A DNA stretch of 64,000 bases from contig NZ_PEEU01000001.1 of assembly GCF_002754195.1 (NCBI RefSeq), forward strand, positions 2,232,001 to 2,296,000, read 5' to 3'. Of this stretch, positions 8,421 through 17,053 are shown piece by piece. The notes below the pieces were generated by a model that was not told where the DNA came from, made no database searches, and worked only from the letters and a program-made list of their open reading frames with translations. Position 1 is the first letter of the stretch. Each line of letters starts with the position of its first letter. Made by a program: the position numbers and the translations under genes. This DNA comes from Flavobacterium sp. 9. GTDB lineage: Bacteria > Bacteroidota > Bacteroidia > Flavobacteriales > Flavobacteriaceae.

Positions 8421-9853
8421 TAAAATTGAAAATATATAAATTCCTTATAATCCGAAAATGTACCAAAAGCCATAATTGCAAGTATTGCAAGTGCAATTTT
8501 TAATGTACTCTTATTACCTGAAAGAGGTTCTGTTTTAGTGCGACTATTCCATTCAACCAAAACAAACAATCCTACCAGTGCCAACAACTCATAACTGTAA
8601 CGTTCATTGTCTAAATATTGAAAACCAAAATCTCTATTGGTAACGATTCTTTTTAAATATAAAACAGCATCAGTAATAGTTTTTGCTCTAAAAAACACCC
8701 AGGCAACACAAGTAATTAAAAAAGTCGAAAGAATACTCAACATCACTTTTACTGAATCAAAATTCCAAGAAATTTTCACATCATCAATATTGTTTCTGTT
8801 ACTATTGGACAACAATAATGGCAAAAAGTAAAGCGCATTTATGAAACCCCAAGCGAGGTAAGTCCAGTTAGCTCCGTGCCAAAAACCACTCACAACAAAA
8901 ATAATAAAGGTATTTCTGATTTTCATCCAAAGTCCGCCTTTACTTCCTCCAAGAGGAATATAAAGATAATCCCTAAACCAGGAAGAAAGTGAAATATGCC
9001 AACGACGCCAAAACTCTGCAATATCTCTTGAGAAATAAGGGTAATTGAAGTTTCTGAGTAAATCTAAACCAAATAGTTTTGAAACTCCAAGTGCAATATC
9101 TGAATATCCTGAAAAGTCTCCATAAATCTGAAAGGCAAAATAAATTGCACCCAAAATTAGAGAGAACGAATTCATACCTGTATAATGATCAAAAATAGCA
9201 TTGGCATAAGTAGCACAAGTATCTGCAATAACTACTTTTTTTACTAATCCCCAAATAATCTGACATACGCCATCTTTAGCCATCTGAAGATCAAATTCTC
9301 TTTTTATTTTTACCTGAGGCAGTAAATGCGTTGCTCTCTCGATTGGTCCTGCAACTAATAACGGAAAGTAACTTACAAATAATGAATAATCTACAAAGTT
9401 ATATTCGGCTTTTATTCGTTTATAATAAATATCGATAACATATGATAATCCATGAAAAGTATAAAATGAAATTCCAACCGGAAGAATTACATTAAGCAAA
9501 ATTGGACTCGCTTTAAAACCAACATTATTTAATAGTTCTGCAAATGATGAAGCGAAAAAATTGTAGTATTTAAAAACTCCCAGAAATCCTAAATTGGTCA
9601 AAACGCTAAGCCAAAACCAAAATTTTCTATTTCGTTCTGTTTTTCCTTTTTCAATTTGAATTCCTGTATAGTAATCCAAAAAAGTAGAAAAAACCAACAG
9701 AAATAAAAATCTCCAATCCCAACAAGAATAAAAATAATAGCTGGCAACAATTAATAAAGCATTTTGAGTGCTTTTTGTTTTATTAAAAACGAACCAATAC
9801 AAGAAAAAAACGATTGGTAAAAAGATGGCAAAAGCCAGAGAGTTAAAAAACAT
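8420..9853 (-). CDS. MBOAT-family O-acyltransferase (AlgI-like)
   Basis: A 477-residue integral membrane protein with about ten or more hydrophobic segments. It has the AlgI/MBOAT signature: DFSGYSDIALG near 246-256, RRWHISLSSWFRDYLYIP with H286, and the invariant-type histidine H326 in SGFWHGANW. AlgI-like MBOATs pass acetyl groups across the inner membrane to a periplasmic transferase that modifies the polymer. The two SGNH proteins encoded directly downstream are the obvious partners. A 68-base spacer separates it from the preceding gene; I saw no consensus promoter there. The acyl group is taken to be acetyl by family precedent only. Confidence 0.93.
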   Translation of the reverse strand: MFFNSLAFAIFLPIVFFLYWFVFNKTKSTQNALLIVASYYFYSCWDWRFLFLLVFSTFLDYYTGIQIEKGKTERNRKFWFWLSVLTNLGFLGVFKYYNFFASSFAELLNNVGFKASPILLNVILPVGISFYTFHGLSYVIDIYYKRIKAEYNFVDYSLFVSYFPLLVAGPIERATHLLPQVKIKREFDLQMAKDGVCQIIWGLVKKVVIADTCATYANAIFDHYTGMNSFSLILGAIYFAFQIYGDFSGYSDIALGVSKLFGLDLLRNFNYPYFSRDIAEFWRRWHISLSSWFRDYLYIPLGGSKGGLWMKIRNTFIIFVVSGFWHGANWTYLAWGFINALYFLPLLLSNSNRNNIDDVKISWNFDSVKVMLSILSTFLITCVAWVFFRAKTITDAVLYLKRIVTNRDFGFQYLDNERYSYELLALVGLFVLVEWNSRTKTEPLSGNKSTLKIALAILAIMAFGTFSDYKEFIYFQF

Positions 9854-9921
9854 ATGGTAAAATCAATATTAGATAATAATGGTGCATTTACTTGCTATCT
9901 TAATGAGATTGGACTCAAAAT

Positions 9922-11316
9922 TTATGCAATTATTTTTTTCATAGCTTCAAATATACGTTGAGAAGCAAGTTGTGGCGGATGCTGATTAATTTTTTCAAAC
10001 CATTTCTTAGTATTTATAAGAATTTCTTCATCTTGTTTTAATACTTTTTCTATTGCATCTGAAATTGAATCCGGGTCGTCCATAAAGAAAACCGGATCTT
10101 TAGCGGGCATCGATCTAAAATGTACATATCTGTAACATTTAAAAATGTCCCAGGTTTTATCTAATTGTACTTTTTGATTGTAACGAAAATAACCACATGG
10201 TTTTTCATGAGAAACGAAATCAAAAACCATAGAAGAACCTAGATTTAAAACCATTTCGCAATGTTCTGCTAAATTAGATAAGAGATAATCATCTTCTTTT
10301 GTTGGTAAAATCGTATTCCAAGAAGATGAAAATGGCTTCCATAATGGATCAATTGCTTTGAGTATATCTGGGTATTTTTTTAGAACCTCATCATAACGTC
10401 CCGAAAAATCTACCGGACATCTTCGAAAAATTATTCCTAAATTAAATCCTTTATCATTCAATTTCTGAATTGCCAGCGCGGCGTCTTCCAAATATTTAGG
10501 ATCATCAGGACTTGTGGTAACATCATCTCCGGAAAAACAAATGTATTTTTTTGTTAGATCAAGCTCATTTTGCTGGAAAAAGTCTTCTCTGGAAAGTAAC
10601 CTTTCTTTATCAAAATGAATTTCAAATTGAGGTGTGCCCGTAACAAAAATATTTTCCTCTTTGATATATGGATAATAAAACAACAATTCTTGTTTCATAT
10701 GATCACTCCATACAAAATAATAATCGGTTTCTATTACCATCATCGCTTTAGGTAAATTATCCCATGAATAGATAAATGCAGCGGTTGGAATTCCTAAATC
10801 TCTTGCTGCTAATATTGGTGCAATTGCAGTTAAAGGACGTTGATTAGTACAAAAAACTATTGCCGGATTTTCTTGTTTCAAAGTTTTTATACTTTGATAA
10901 TAATAAAGTGTTTTCTTTTCTAATCGAGCTATTTTTCTCCTTATTTTAATAAGTCCGCTATCTGTTGAATAAGCAAAGGTTAGAAAGCGTATTGCGACAC
11001 TTTTTAGTGTTTTCTTTATCCCTTTATATGGCAAAGGAAATCGATAAGAATCATAAACCTTATCGTTCGTTTTTTTTATATTTAAATTGAGCTCAATTTC
11101 TTTCCTTGCATTTTTATAAACTTCCGTTAATATATTACTTTTTGAACTTTCAATTTTGATTTCTTTAAAAGACAGTTCTGTCAAATTAAAAGGCGTATTG
11201 TTCCAAAAAGTAACTTCAAAATTTTCATTTTGACCTACATTATAAAAATTAGAATAAGCAAAATTACGTAGACCAATTCCGTCAGGAAGAAAGATGAGTA
11301 TTTTTTTATTTTGCAT
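9922..11316 (-). CDS. Putative GT-B-fold glycosyltransferase of surface polysaccharide synthesis
   Basis: A 464-residue soluble protein. The N-terminus (KKILIFLPDGIGLRNFAYSN) looks like the start of a Rossmann acceptor domain. The C-terminal half has a conserved-looking NLGSSMVFDFVSHEKPCGYF region (about 358-378), resembling the donor-site loop of GT-B enzymes such as CDP-glycerol glycerophosphotransferase-like or NDP-sugar 2-epimerase-like proteins. I cannot name the family with certainty. It lies just after the sialic acid genes in the transcript (neuA to neuC, deacetylase, GNAT, then this gene), with a four-base gap to the GNAT gene. It is therefore a candidate for using or transferring the sugar that they make. 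Confidence 0.6.
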   Translation of the reverse strand: MQNKKILIFLPDGIGLRNFAYSNFYNVGQNENFEVTFWNNTPFNLTELSFKEIKIESSKSNILTEVYKNARKEIELNLNIKKTNDKVYDSYRFPLPYKGIKKTLKSVAIRFLTFAYSTDSGLIKIRRKIARLEKKTLYYYQSIKTLKQENPAIVFCTNQRPLTAIAPILAARDLGIPTAAFIYSWDNLPKAMMVIETDYYFVWSDHMKQELLFYYPYIKEENIFVTGTPQFEIHFDKERLLSREDFFQQNELDLTKKYICFSGDDVTTSPDDPKYLEDAALAIQKLNDKGFNLGIIFRRCPVDFSGRYDEVLKKYPDILKAIDPLWKPFSSSWNTILPTKEDDYLLSNLAEHCEMVLNLGSSMVFDFVSHEKPCGYFRYNQKVQLDKTWDIFKCYRYVHFRSMPAKDPVFFMDDPDSISDAIEKVLKQDEEILINTKKWFEKINQHPPQLASQRIFEAMKKIIA

Positions 11317-11320
11317 TTTT

Positions 11321-12157
11321 TTATTTTAAACTACCTATTCTTCCGTGGTCAGAATAGGATCTATGTACTATAAATTCATTATCTAAAGGAAGTTCTGAAA
11401 GAAAAGTAATATCACAAAAATAATTTTCCTCAAGAGGATTCAACCTCCATGGCACGATACTTTCATGATCTAATACCCAATTATTTTTCTCTAAATCTTT
11501 AACTTTTAAATCATTCCAGGATGTTATATAATCTATCCATAAATAGCCTAATGACCAAGCTTCTTCTTCCAATTTCTGAAGATTATTAACATCTACAACT
11601 CTCAATCCTCCAACATTCTCCTGACTAACAGCTGTAGAACCATCACTAAGAACGATTCCTTTTAAGGATGGCTGCTTAAAATAATGTGTTTCTTTTTGTA
11701 TCAGATGATCAACATCAACTGTAATCTCTTTACAAACGTTATCAATTGTTTTTACCTCGCAATTGGGATTTATTTTTACATATCTAACCAAATCATAGTA
11801 ACGAATCCAGCGCATATTTCTATACAATCCTAATCCTGCTGCATTTGCTGCAGTAGCCGCTAAGGGATAATATTGTCTTGCCAGTTCATATAATTTACCT
11901 AAAATACCTTTTCCTCGGCATTCTTCGTTTAGATATACATTTATAATCCATGCTAAACCTCCACCAAAATTAGCTCCCACATGTCCAACTACTTCACCTT
12001 TGTCATTTAAACAAATAAAAGAGCGTCCATATTTTTCATCTCCATATTGCCAATCCCAAAACTCTTTTTGATGAAGAGGATGATTCTCTCTATATATAAT
12101 TTTAAAAAAAGTTAATAAGATATCCCAATCTTCGATTGTAGCTTCTCTAGTTATCAT
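11321..12157 (-). CDS. GNAT-family N-acetyltransferase-like protein
   Basis: A 278-residue protein whose first 130 residues form a GNAT domain. The acetyl-CoA pyrophosphate-binding loop is seen as ECRGKGILGKLYELA near 88-102, preceded by the beta strand GLAWIINVYLNE and followed by AANAAGLGLYRNMRW. The remainder (about 130-278) is a second half without a motif I recognise, so the protein is longer than single-domain GNATs (about 150-180). It lies between the putative glycosyltransferase and the deacetylase in the sialic acid module, so an amino-sugar substrate is plausible. The substrate is not shown by the sequence. Confidence 0.72.
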   Translation of the reverse strand: MITREATIEDWDILLTFFKIIYRENHPLHQKEFWDWQYGDEKYGRSFICLNDKGEVVGHVGANFGGGLAWIINVYLNEECRGKGILGKLYELARQYYPLAATAANAAGLGLYRNMRWIRYYDLVRYVKINPNCEVKTIDNVCKEITVDVDHLIQKETHYFKQPSLKGIVLSDGSTAVSQENVGGLRVVDVNNLQKLEEEAWSLGYLWIDYITSWNDLKVKDLEKNNWVLDHESIVPWRLNPLEENYFCDITFLSELPLDNEFIVHRSYSDHGRIGSLK

Positions 12158-12166
12158 AATATTTAT

Positions 12167-13078
12167 CTATCTATAATTTTTACCTCCGGGAAGATCATTA
12201 CAGTCAAATCTATTTAATAGTAATTGATTTTCTGTAAAAGTATTTTTCCCTCTTTTTGTTGTAAATCCTATTTGGTATCCTTCTTCTTTTGCAAAGGCAG
12301 CAACCTCATTTGTGCACGTTTCCGGAGTTCCGTATGGATATGATACCATATCTATATTTGAATTGGTTAATTTTTGCAAAAATGTTTTTGAATTTTCTAA
12401 TTCAAATTTAATAACATCCGGAGTCTGCAAACCTAACGGACAATGACTATGTGTATGGCTTCCCAGACAATTTATTTTTGCCAGTTCTTTAATATTAGAT
12501 TCTGACATATATAATGAAGATAAAACCTCATCCTCATTAAAATAGATATCAAACAACTCTTTAACAATTTTTTCTTGTTGATTGAAAGTCAATTTAAAAT
12601 TCAGAATATATTTTAGAACGGCACTATTTTTATCATCATAAATATATGTTGCCTCAGCTTTTTCTTTTTCGGAATTGGAAAAACTAAAACCATCAATATT
12701 ATAAATTTTCTCTAAAAATTCAGAAGTAGAAATAATCGATCTTAGAAGATGAATTTTATGAACTGTACTCACCTTTTTTTCTTGATGATTCATTGAGTTA
12801 ACAAAAAATATTGCCTGAATATCAAGTTCATCTAAAATAGGGATTGCAAAATCAAACTGCTCTTTCAATCCATCGTCAAAAGTAATTAAAAACTTATTTT
12901 CCGAAGATTGCAATATTCCATCTATATCGTTTAGCAATTCTTTTGGTTTAATAATATCTCCTTCATTTTTAAGTAACAATAATTGCTCTTTAAATTTTAA
13001 TGGAGTTACGCCAAATATACTTGGATATTTGGTATCAAAATTATTTCTGATATAGTGGTAATTACTGACTGTTAACAT
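12167..13078 (-). CDS. Polysaccharide deacetylase (NodB/CE4-like)
   Basis: A 303-residue protein without signal peptide. CE4 motifs are visible: TFDDG with D68/D69 (motif 1), SHTHSH with H208 and H212 (motif 2) and SYPYG near 247 (motif 3). CE4 enzymes remove N- or O-acetyl groups with a metal held by the Asp-His-His set. The insertion between motifs 1 and 2 (about 100-200) is long compared with NodB. Lack of a secretion signal suggests action on a cytoplasmic precursor or lipid-linked glycan rather than finished polymer. It abuts neuC directly and is one gene away from a GNAT acetyltransferase, so a deacetylation and re-acylation pair is possible. Confidence 0.82.
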   Translation of the reverse strand: MLTVSNYHYIRNNFDTKYPSIFGVTPLKFKEQLLLLKNEGDIIKPKELLNDIDGILQSSENKFLITFDDGLKEQFDFAIPILDELDIQAIFFVNSMNHQEKKVSTVHKIHLLRSIISTSEFLEKIYNIDGFSFSNSEKEKAEATYIYDDKNSAVLKYILNFKLTFNQQEKIVKELFDIYFNEDEVLSSLYMSESNIKELAKINCLGSHTHSHCPLGLQTPDVIKFELENSKTFLQKLTNSNIDMVSYPYGTPETCTNEVAAFAKEEGYQIGFTTKRGKNTFTENQLLLNRFDCNDLPGGKNYR

Positions 13079-14200
13079 CTAACTATCTCTGAATTGTTTT
13101 TGGTGATTGAGTTGCCAAAGATCGTTTTTTAAAAGTGATTCCAGAAATAATTGTGTACTATTTCCATCTCCATATTCTGCATCCGAAATCTGAACATGAT
13201 GGGTATCAATTATCGACAATGCTTCTTTAATACTATCAAAAGTGTAGTCTACATTTACAATATCTGCATGAACTGAGCGGTTATTTTGTCTGGTACCAAT
13301 GTTTATAATAGGAATTCCGTAATAAGGAGCTTCGCGAATTCCTGCACTACTATTACCAATTATAAATTGGCTGTTTTTTAATAACGTAAGAAAATATTCA
13401 AATCGCAATGATGGAAAAATCCTAAATCTTGAATTATCTTTTATTCTATTGTAAGCATCAATAATAAACTGACTTCCTAAATCATTATTTGGAAAAATAA
13501 CAACATAATTATGATTATCACTAAGTAATGAACTTACAAAATCGTCTGCATATTTTTGCATATGCTTAAACTCGGTTGTAACCGGATGAAACATGACAAT
13601 AGCATATTGATCAAAATCAATTTGATAATATTCTTTAACAATGTCAAGTTGCGGTAATTGATCCGAAAACATAATATCGATATCCGGCGAACCAATTTCA
13701 AAAACAGATTCGGGAATTTCGCCCATTTGCAAAAGTCGTTTCTTAGCTTCGGCATTTGAGGTAAAATGAATATGACTTAATTTACTCACGCTATGTCTGA
13801 TCAATTCATCTACAGTTCCGGATATTTCGCCTCCTTCTATATGTGTAACAAGAATATTATTAAGGGAACCAACTATTGCACCTGCAAGTGTTTCAACACG
13901 ATCTCCATGAACCACAATCATATCCGGATTAATATCTTTACAATAACCTGACAAGCCTTCAATAGTTTTAGCAAGCGTTAAATCCATTGTGGTTTCGTGG
14001 GTATAATTTTCGAATACATGAATGTTTTTAAAATTGCAACGTTCGATTTCAATTAAAGTATAACCATATTCCTCTTGCAAATGCATGCCTGTTACAAATA
14101 CAAAAACTTCAAACTCTTCTTGCTTTTCAAGAATTGAAATCAATGATTTAATTTTTCCAAAATCAGCCCGGGTTCCGGTTAAAAAAAGGATTTTTTTCAT
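13079..14200 (-). CDS. neuC: UDP-N-acetylglucosamine 2-epimerase (hydrolysing), NeuC type
   Basis: A 373-residue enzyme expected to convert UDP-GlcNAc to ManNAc plus UDP, the first step of Neu5Ac synthesis. Visible family motifs are FLTGTRADFGKIK (6-18), VVHGDRVETLAG near 94, HIEGGEISGTVDELIRHS near 120, FHPVTTE near 204 and GNSSAGIREAP near 282. From memory the protein resembles meningococcal SiaA/NeuC along its whole length, including TGMH, which favours the UDP-GlcNAc enzyme over the related LegG. It is followed seven bases upstream in coordinates by neuB, with neuA two genes further, so the pathway is encoded together. Confidence 0.9.
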   Translation of the reverse strand: MKKILFLTGTRADFGKIKSLISILEKQEEFEVFVFVTGMHLQEEYGYTLIEIERCNFKNIHVFENYTHETTMDLTLAKTIEGLSGYCKDINPDMIVVHGDRVETLAGAIVGSLNNILVTHIEGGEISGTVDELIRHSVSKLSHIHFTSNAEAKKRLLQMGEIPESVFEIGSPDIDIMFSDQLPQLDIVKEYYQIDFDQYAIVMFHPVTTEFKHMQKYADDFVSSLLSDNHNYVVIFPNNDLGSQFIIDAYNRIKDNSRFRIFPSLRFEYFLTLLKNSQFIIGNSSAGIREAPYYGIPIINIGTRQNNRSVHADIVNVDYTFDSIKEALSIIDTHHVQISDAEYGDGNSTQLFLESLLKNDLWQLNHQKQFRDS

Positions 14201-14207
14201 TATTATT

Positions 14208-15248
14208 TTATTGAATATCCTCCCAAGTTAATTGTTCGTCATTCTCTATATTTCGTGTCGCAGTTTTACCTATTAGATCATTAAAATGTTCTGCTAATAT
14301 TTTACCTGTTCCCGGACGTTTTACCCAAATGTTTTCTTTTGTAAAAACATCTCCTTTTTTAATTGGAGTAATTGTGCAAACTGTAGCAAAAGCAAAATCG
14401 ATTGTAACTTGCTCTTCCTTTGCAGGTTCCTTAGATCCACCGCGCATTTGAGCAATTTCGGCAGAACCAATAATTAATTCCTGACAAGCTTTTTCATCCA
14501 TACTGCATACAATATCCGGACCTGTTCGCTGCATATGATCTGTAAAATGGCGTTCAAGAATACTTGCTCCCAAAGCAACTGCTCCTAAACAGGCATTATT
14601 ATTTAAAGTATGATCGCTTAGTCCAAAAACCTTATCTGGAAATGCTTCGTGTAATTGCGTCATCGCACCAAATCTTACTAAATGAATTGGTGTTGGATAT
14701 AAATTAGTGGTATGTAATAATGCAACTGGTACATTGTATTTATCAAAAATTGCCACTGCTTTCTGAACACTTTCTATGGTATTCATTCCGGTACTTAAAA
14801 TAACTGGTTTTCCAAAAGAAGCAATGTGTTCCAGCAAAGGGTAATTATTACATTCACCTGAACCAATTTTATAAGCAGGAATATCAAATTTCTTAAGCCT
14901 TTCTGCTGCTGCACGAGAAAATGGTGTCGAAATAAAAATCATGCCTTTACTTTCTACATAATTTTTAAGTTCAAGTTCATCAGCTTCATTTAAAGAACAA
15001 CGCTCCATTATTTCATAAATAGAAACATCTGCATTTCCGGGAATTACTTTTTTTGCAGCTCCACTCATTTCATCCTCTACAATATGTGTCTGATGTTTTA
15101 CTACCTCAACACCTGCTCTTTGCGCTGCATCAACCATTTCTTTAGCCACTTTTAGTGATCCTTCATGATTAATTCCTATCTCGGCAATTACTAAAGGCGC
15201 GTAATCTGCCCCAACTTTTCGGCCTGCTATTTCAATATATGGATTCAT
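14208..15248 (-). CDS. neuB: N-acetylneuraminate synthase NeuB
   Basis: A 346-residue enzyme expected to condense ManNAc with phosphoenolpyruvate to Neu5Ac. The TIM-barrel domain (1 to about 275) begins with [15 protein letters not shown] and includes [38 protein letters not shown] and [14 protein letters not shown]. The C-terminal antifreeze-like SAF domain (about 285-346) holds WVKRPGTG, with the Arg that contacts substrate in characterised NeuB. These motifs match meningococcal NeuB and Campylobacter NeuB1 as I remember them better than legionaminic or pseudaminic synthases. The gene is packed between neuC and a membrane acyltransferase gene (four-base gap). Confidence 0.92.
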   Translation of the reverse strand: MNPYIEIAGRKVGADYAPLVIAEIGINHEGSLKVAKEMVDAAQRAGVEVVKHQTHIVEDEMSGAAKKVIPGNADVSIYEIMERCSLNEADELELKNYVESKGMIFISTPFSRAAAERLKKFDIPAYKIGSGECNNYPLLEHIASFGKPVILSTGMNTIESVQKAVAIFDKYNVPVALLHTTNLYPTPIHLVRFGAMTQLHEAFPDKVFGLSDHTLNNNACLGAVALGASILERHFTDHMQRTGPDIVCSMDEKACQELIIGSAEIAQMRGGSKEPAKEEQVTIDFAFATVCTITPIKKGDVFTKENIWVKRPGTGKILAEHFNDLIGKTATRNIENDEQLTWEDIQ

Positions 15249-15252
15249 AAAA

Positions 15253-16392
15253 TTATATGCTTATATTATTAACTGTTTTTGGATTTGTACTAGTATTAAA
15301 AATCGACCATTTATACTTCATCTTAAGAAAAGGTTTTTCTAAAAACTCATAAGATAATCCCGCAACTATTACTGTACTAATTATTGAAAGTATATAAAGT
15401 GTGATTGTATTTACAAAATCAAATTTCAAAAGAATGTTTATACACAATACAATCATAATCTGATGATACATATATAGTCCGTATGAAATTTTGCCTAAAT
15501 ATGTAAAAGGTTTAATTTCTAAAACTTTTAAAAGCCTTTTGTTGTAAACTAAATTAAGGATTATTGTTATGAACAAAACTGCATAAAATGAAGAATTGAA
15601 ATATGGCACTTGAAAATTATATACTAAGGCCAACATTAAAATTAAGATTGCTAAAACAAAACTCACATCGTTTGCAATTCTTTTTATGAAATGGTGATTC
15701 TTATGAAGATAATAGGCTCCTAATGCTCCAATTGTTAAAGAATCTAATTGAATTGAAGCGCTATAATCCCGGATTATCATGATATATTTTATTCCGTCTA
15801 AAAATGAAAGAGATAATAAAAGCAATAAAACATTATAAAATACTATTATAAATAAAAACCAATTTTTAAGATTTGAAATTTTATTTATCAGAAGTGGCCA
15901 AATAAAATAAAACTGTTCTTCTGTACCAATCGACCAGGTTTGTGTAGCAAAAGGAACTATTTTAATACTAATTAACAGATTTGATAAAAAACAAATAAAT
16001 AAAAGACAAACTAAAAAAAACTGAGAATTAGTATCAAAATCTAAATGAAGATTTGGAATATGGAAGAGACTTATTTTTGGAAGAATAAACAACGAAAGTA
16101 AAACTATAAAATAATATAAAGGCCAAATTCTAAGTACTCTTCGCCAGTAAAAAAAAGATATCTTGATTTTGCCGTTTACTTCTTTTTCCTTTATTAACAA
16201 ATACGTAATCAAGAAACCACTCAAAACGAAAAATAAGGACACTCCTAATCTTCCTAAATGTCTTACTTCATGAAAGTGATTTTCTAAATTAAAATAACTT
16301 TTGTTTAATTCCAGATGACTTATTATAACCATTAAAGCAGCAATGCATCGAATACCATTAAGATTAGGAAAATAAATATTATTCTTTGTCAT
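15253..16392 (-). CDS. Acyltransferase 3 family (OafA-like) membrane O-acyltransferase
   Basis: A 379-residue protein with about ten hydrophobic segments. Family features are [16 protein letters not shown] near the N-terminus with the conserved His after the second helix start, [13 protein letters not shown] near 55-67, [11 protein letters not shown] near 84 and [14 protein letters not shown] near 154. Acyltransferase-3 proteins move acetyl groups from the cytoplasm onto sugars of O-antigens or capsules. Here it sits between neuB and neuA and overlaps neuA by 14 bases, so O-acetylation of the sialic acid or its neighbour is a reasonable guess, unproven by sequence. Confidence 0.88.
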   Translation of the reverse strand: MTKNNIYFPNLNGIRCIAALMVIISHLELNKSYFNLENHFHEVRHLGRLGVSLFFVLSGFLITYLLIKEKEVNGKIKISFFYWRRVLRIWPLYYFIVLLSLFILPKISLFHIPNLHLDFDTNSQFFLVCLLFICFLSNLLISIKIVPFATQTWSIGTEEQFYFIWPLLINKISNLKNWFLFIIVFYNVLLLLLSLSFLDGIKYIMIIRDYSASIQLDSLTIGALGAYYLHKNHHFIKRIANDVSFVLAILILMLALVYNFQVPYFNSSFYAVLFITIILNLVYNKRLLKVLEIKPFTYLGKISYGLYMYHQIMIVLCINILLKFDFVNTITLYILSIISTVIVAGLSYEFLEKPFLKMKYKWSIFNTSTNPKTVNNISI

Positions 16393-17053
16393 TTTGCGCT
16401 TTGCTTATAAATCTTGCGTAATCTAAATCTTCAAAAGTATCAATATCAACTTTTGCAAAAGCATGCTCTACTTCTAGTGGAAAAGCATTTTCTGAAATTA
16501 CAATATCACTCATAATCAAGTGCGTTTTTGTAATATATAATAATCCATTTTCAAAAAAAAGTGGTTCTAAATCCTGACTTCTTTGCCCAATTTTATAATT
16601 GAAAGGTTGATATTTGCCTTCTATTATTTTTCCAAATTTCTGATGATTCCTTGAAACAGTAAACAAACTATCATAACCTTTACTGTTATAAATCTCAAAA
16701 GCTTCATTCAACAAATTATCCGGTCGCAACGGATTTGTGGCTTGTAATAAAACTACATTTTCGACATCACTGCTATCAATAGATTCCAAAACATGTTTAA
16801 TTGCCGAAATAGTAGGTTCTAAATCTCCTGAAATTGATGCTGGTCTATCAATGACTTTCGCACCAAATTGTAATGCAATTTTTTTTATCTCGACGTCATC
16901 TGTTGAGACATAAATTTCATCGATTAGTGTTTTATTCTTTTGGGCATAAATAATAGAATGCGCTAATAAAGGCAATTCATCAAAAATCTGAATGTTTTTT
17001 TCAGGAATCCGTTTTGAGCCTCCACGTGCCGGAATTATAGCAATTGTTTTCAT
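16379..17053 (-). CDS. neuA: Acylneuraminate cytidylyltransferase (CMP-sialic acid synthetase)
   Basis: A 224-residue enzyme expected to activate Neu5Ac with CTP to CMP-Neu5Ac. The P-loop-like mononucleotide-binding motif IPARGGSKRIPEKNI lies at 7-21, followed by YVSTDD near 48-53, LLQATNPLRP near 103 and the metal-binding KVDIDTFEDLD near 206. Length matches bacterial single-domain NeuA/NeuS1-type enzymes; there is no C-terminal esterase domain as in E. coli NeuA. Its start codon shares one base with the stop of the upstream glycosyltransferase and its end overlaps the acyltransferase gene by 14 bases. Together with neuB and neuC it completes the CMP-sialic acid route. Confidence 0.92.
   Translation of the reverse strand: MKTIAIIPARGGSKRIPEKNIQIFDELPLLAHSIIYAQKNKTLIDEIYVSTDDVEIKKIALQFGAKVIDRPASISGDLEPTISAIKHVLESIDSSDVENVVLLQATNPLRPDNLLNEAFEIYNSKGYDSLFTVSRNHQKFGKIIEGKYQPFNYKIGQRSQDLEPLFFENGLLYITKTHLIMSDIVISENAFPLEVEHAFAKVDIDTFEDLDYARFISKAQNDKE

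Noticed and set aside
13534-13755. Same-strand alternative frame of about 73 codons inside neuC
   Set aside because: It lies within a fully conserved gene and shows no own start context or domain.
13079-15248. Reading the NeuC/NeuB-like genes as legionaminic acid genes (LegG/LegI)
   Set aside because: UDP-diNAc-bacillosamine genes are present, which makes it tempting, but motifs such as [12 protein letters not shown] and [12 protein letters not shown] follow Neisseria NeuB and Campylobacter NeuB1 as I remember them. Kept only as an alternative.
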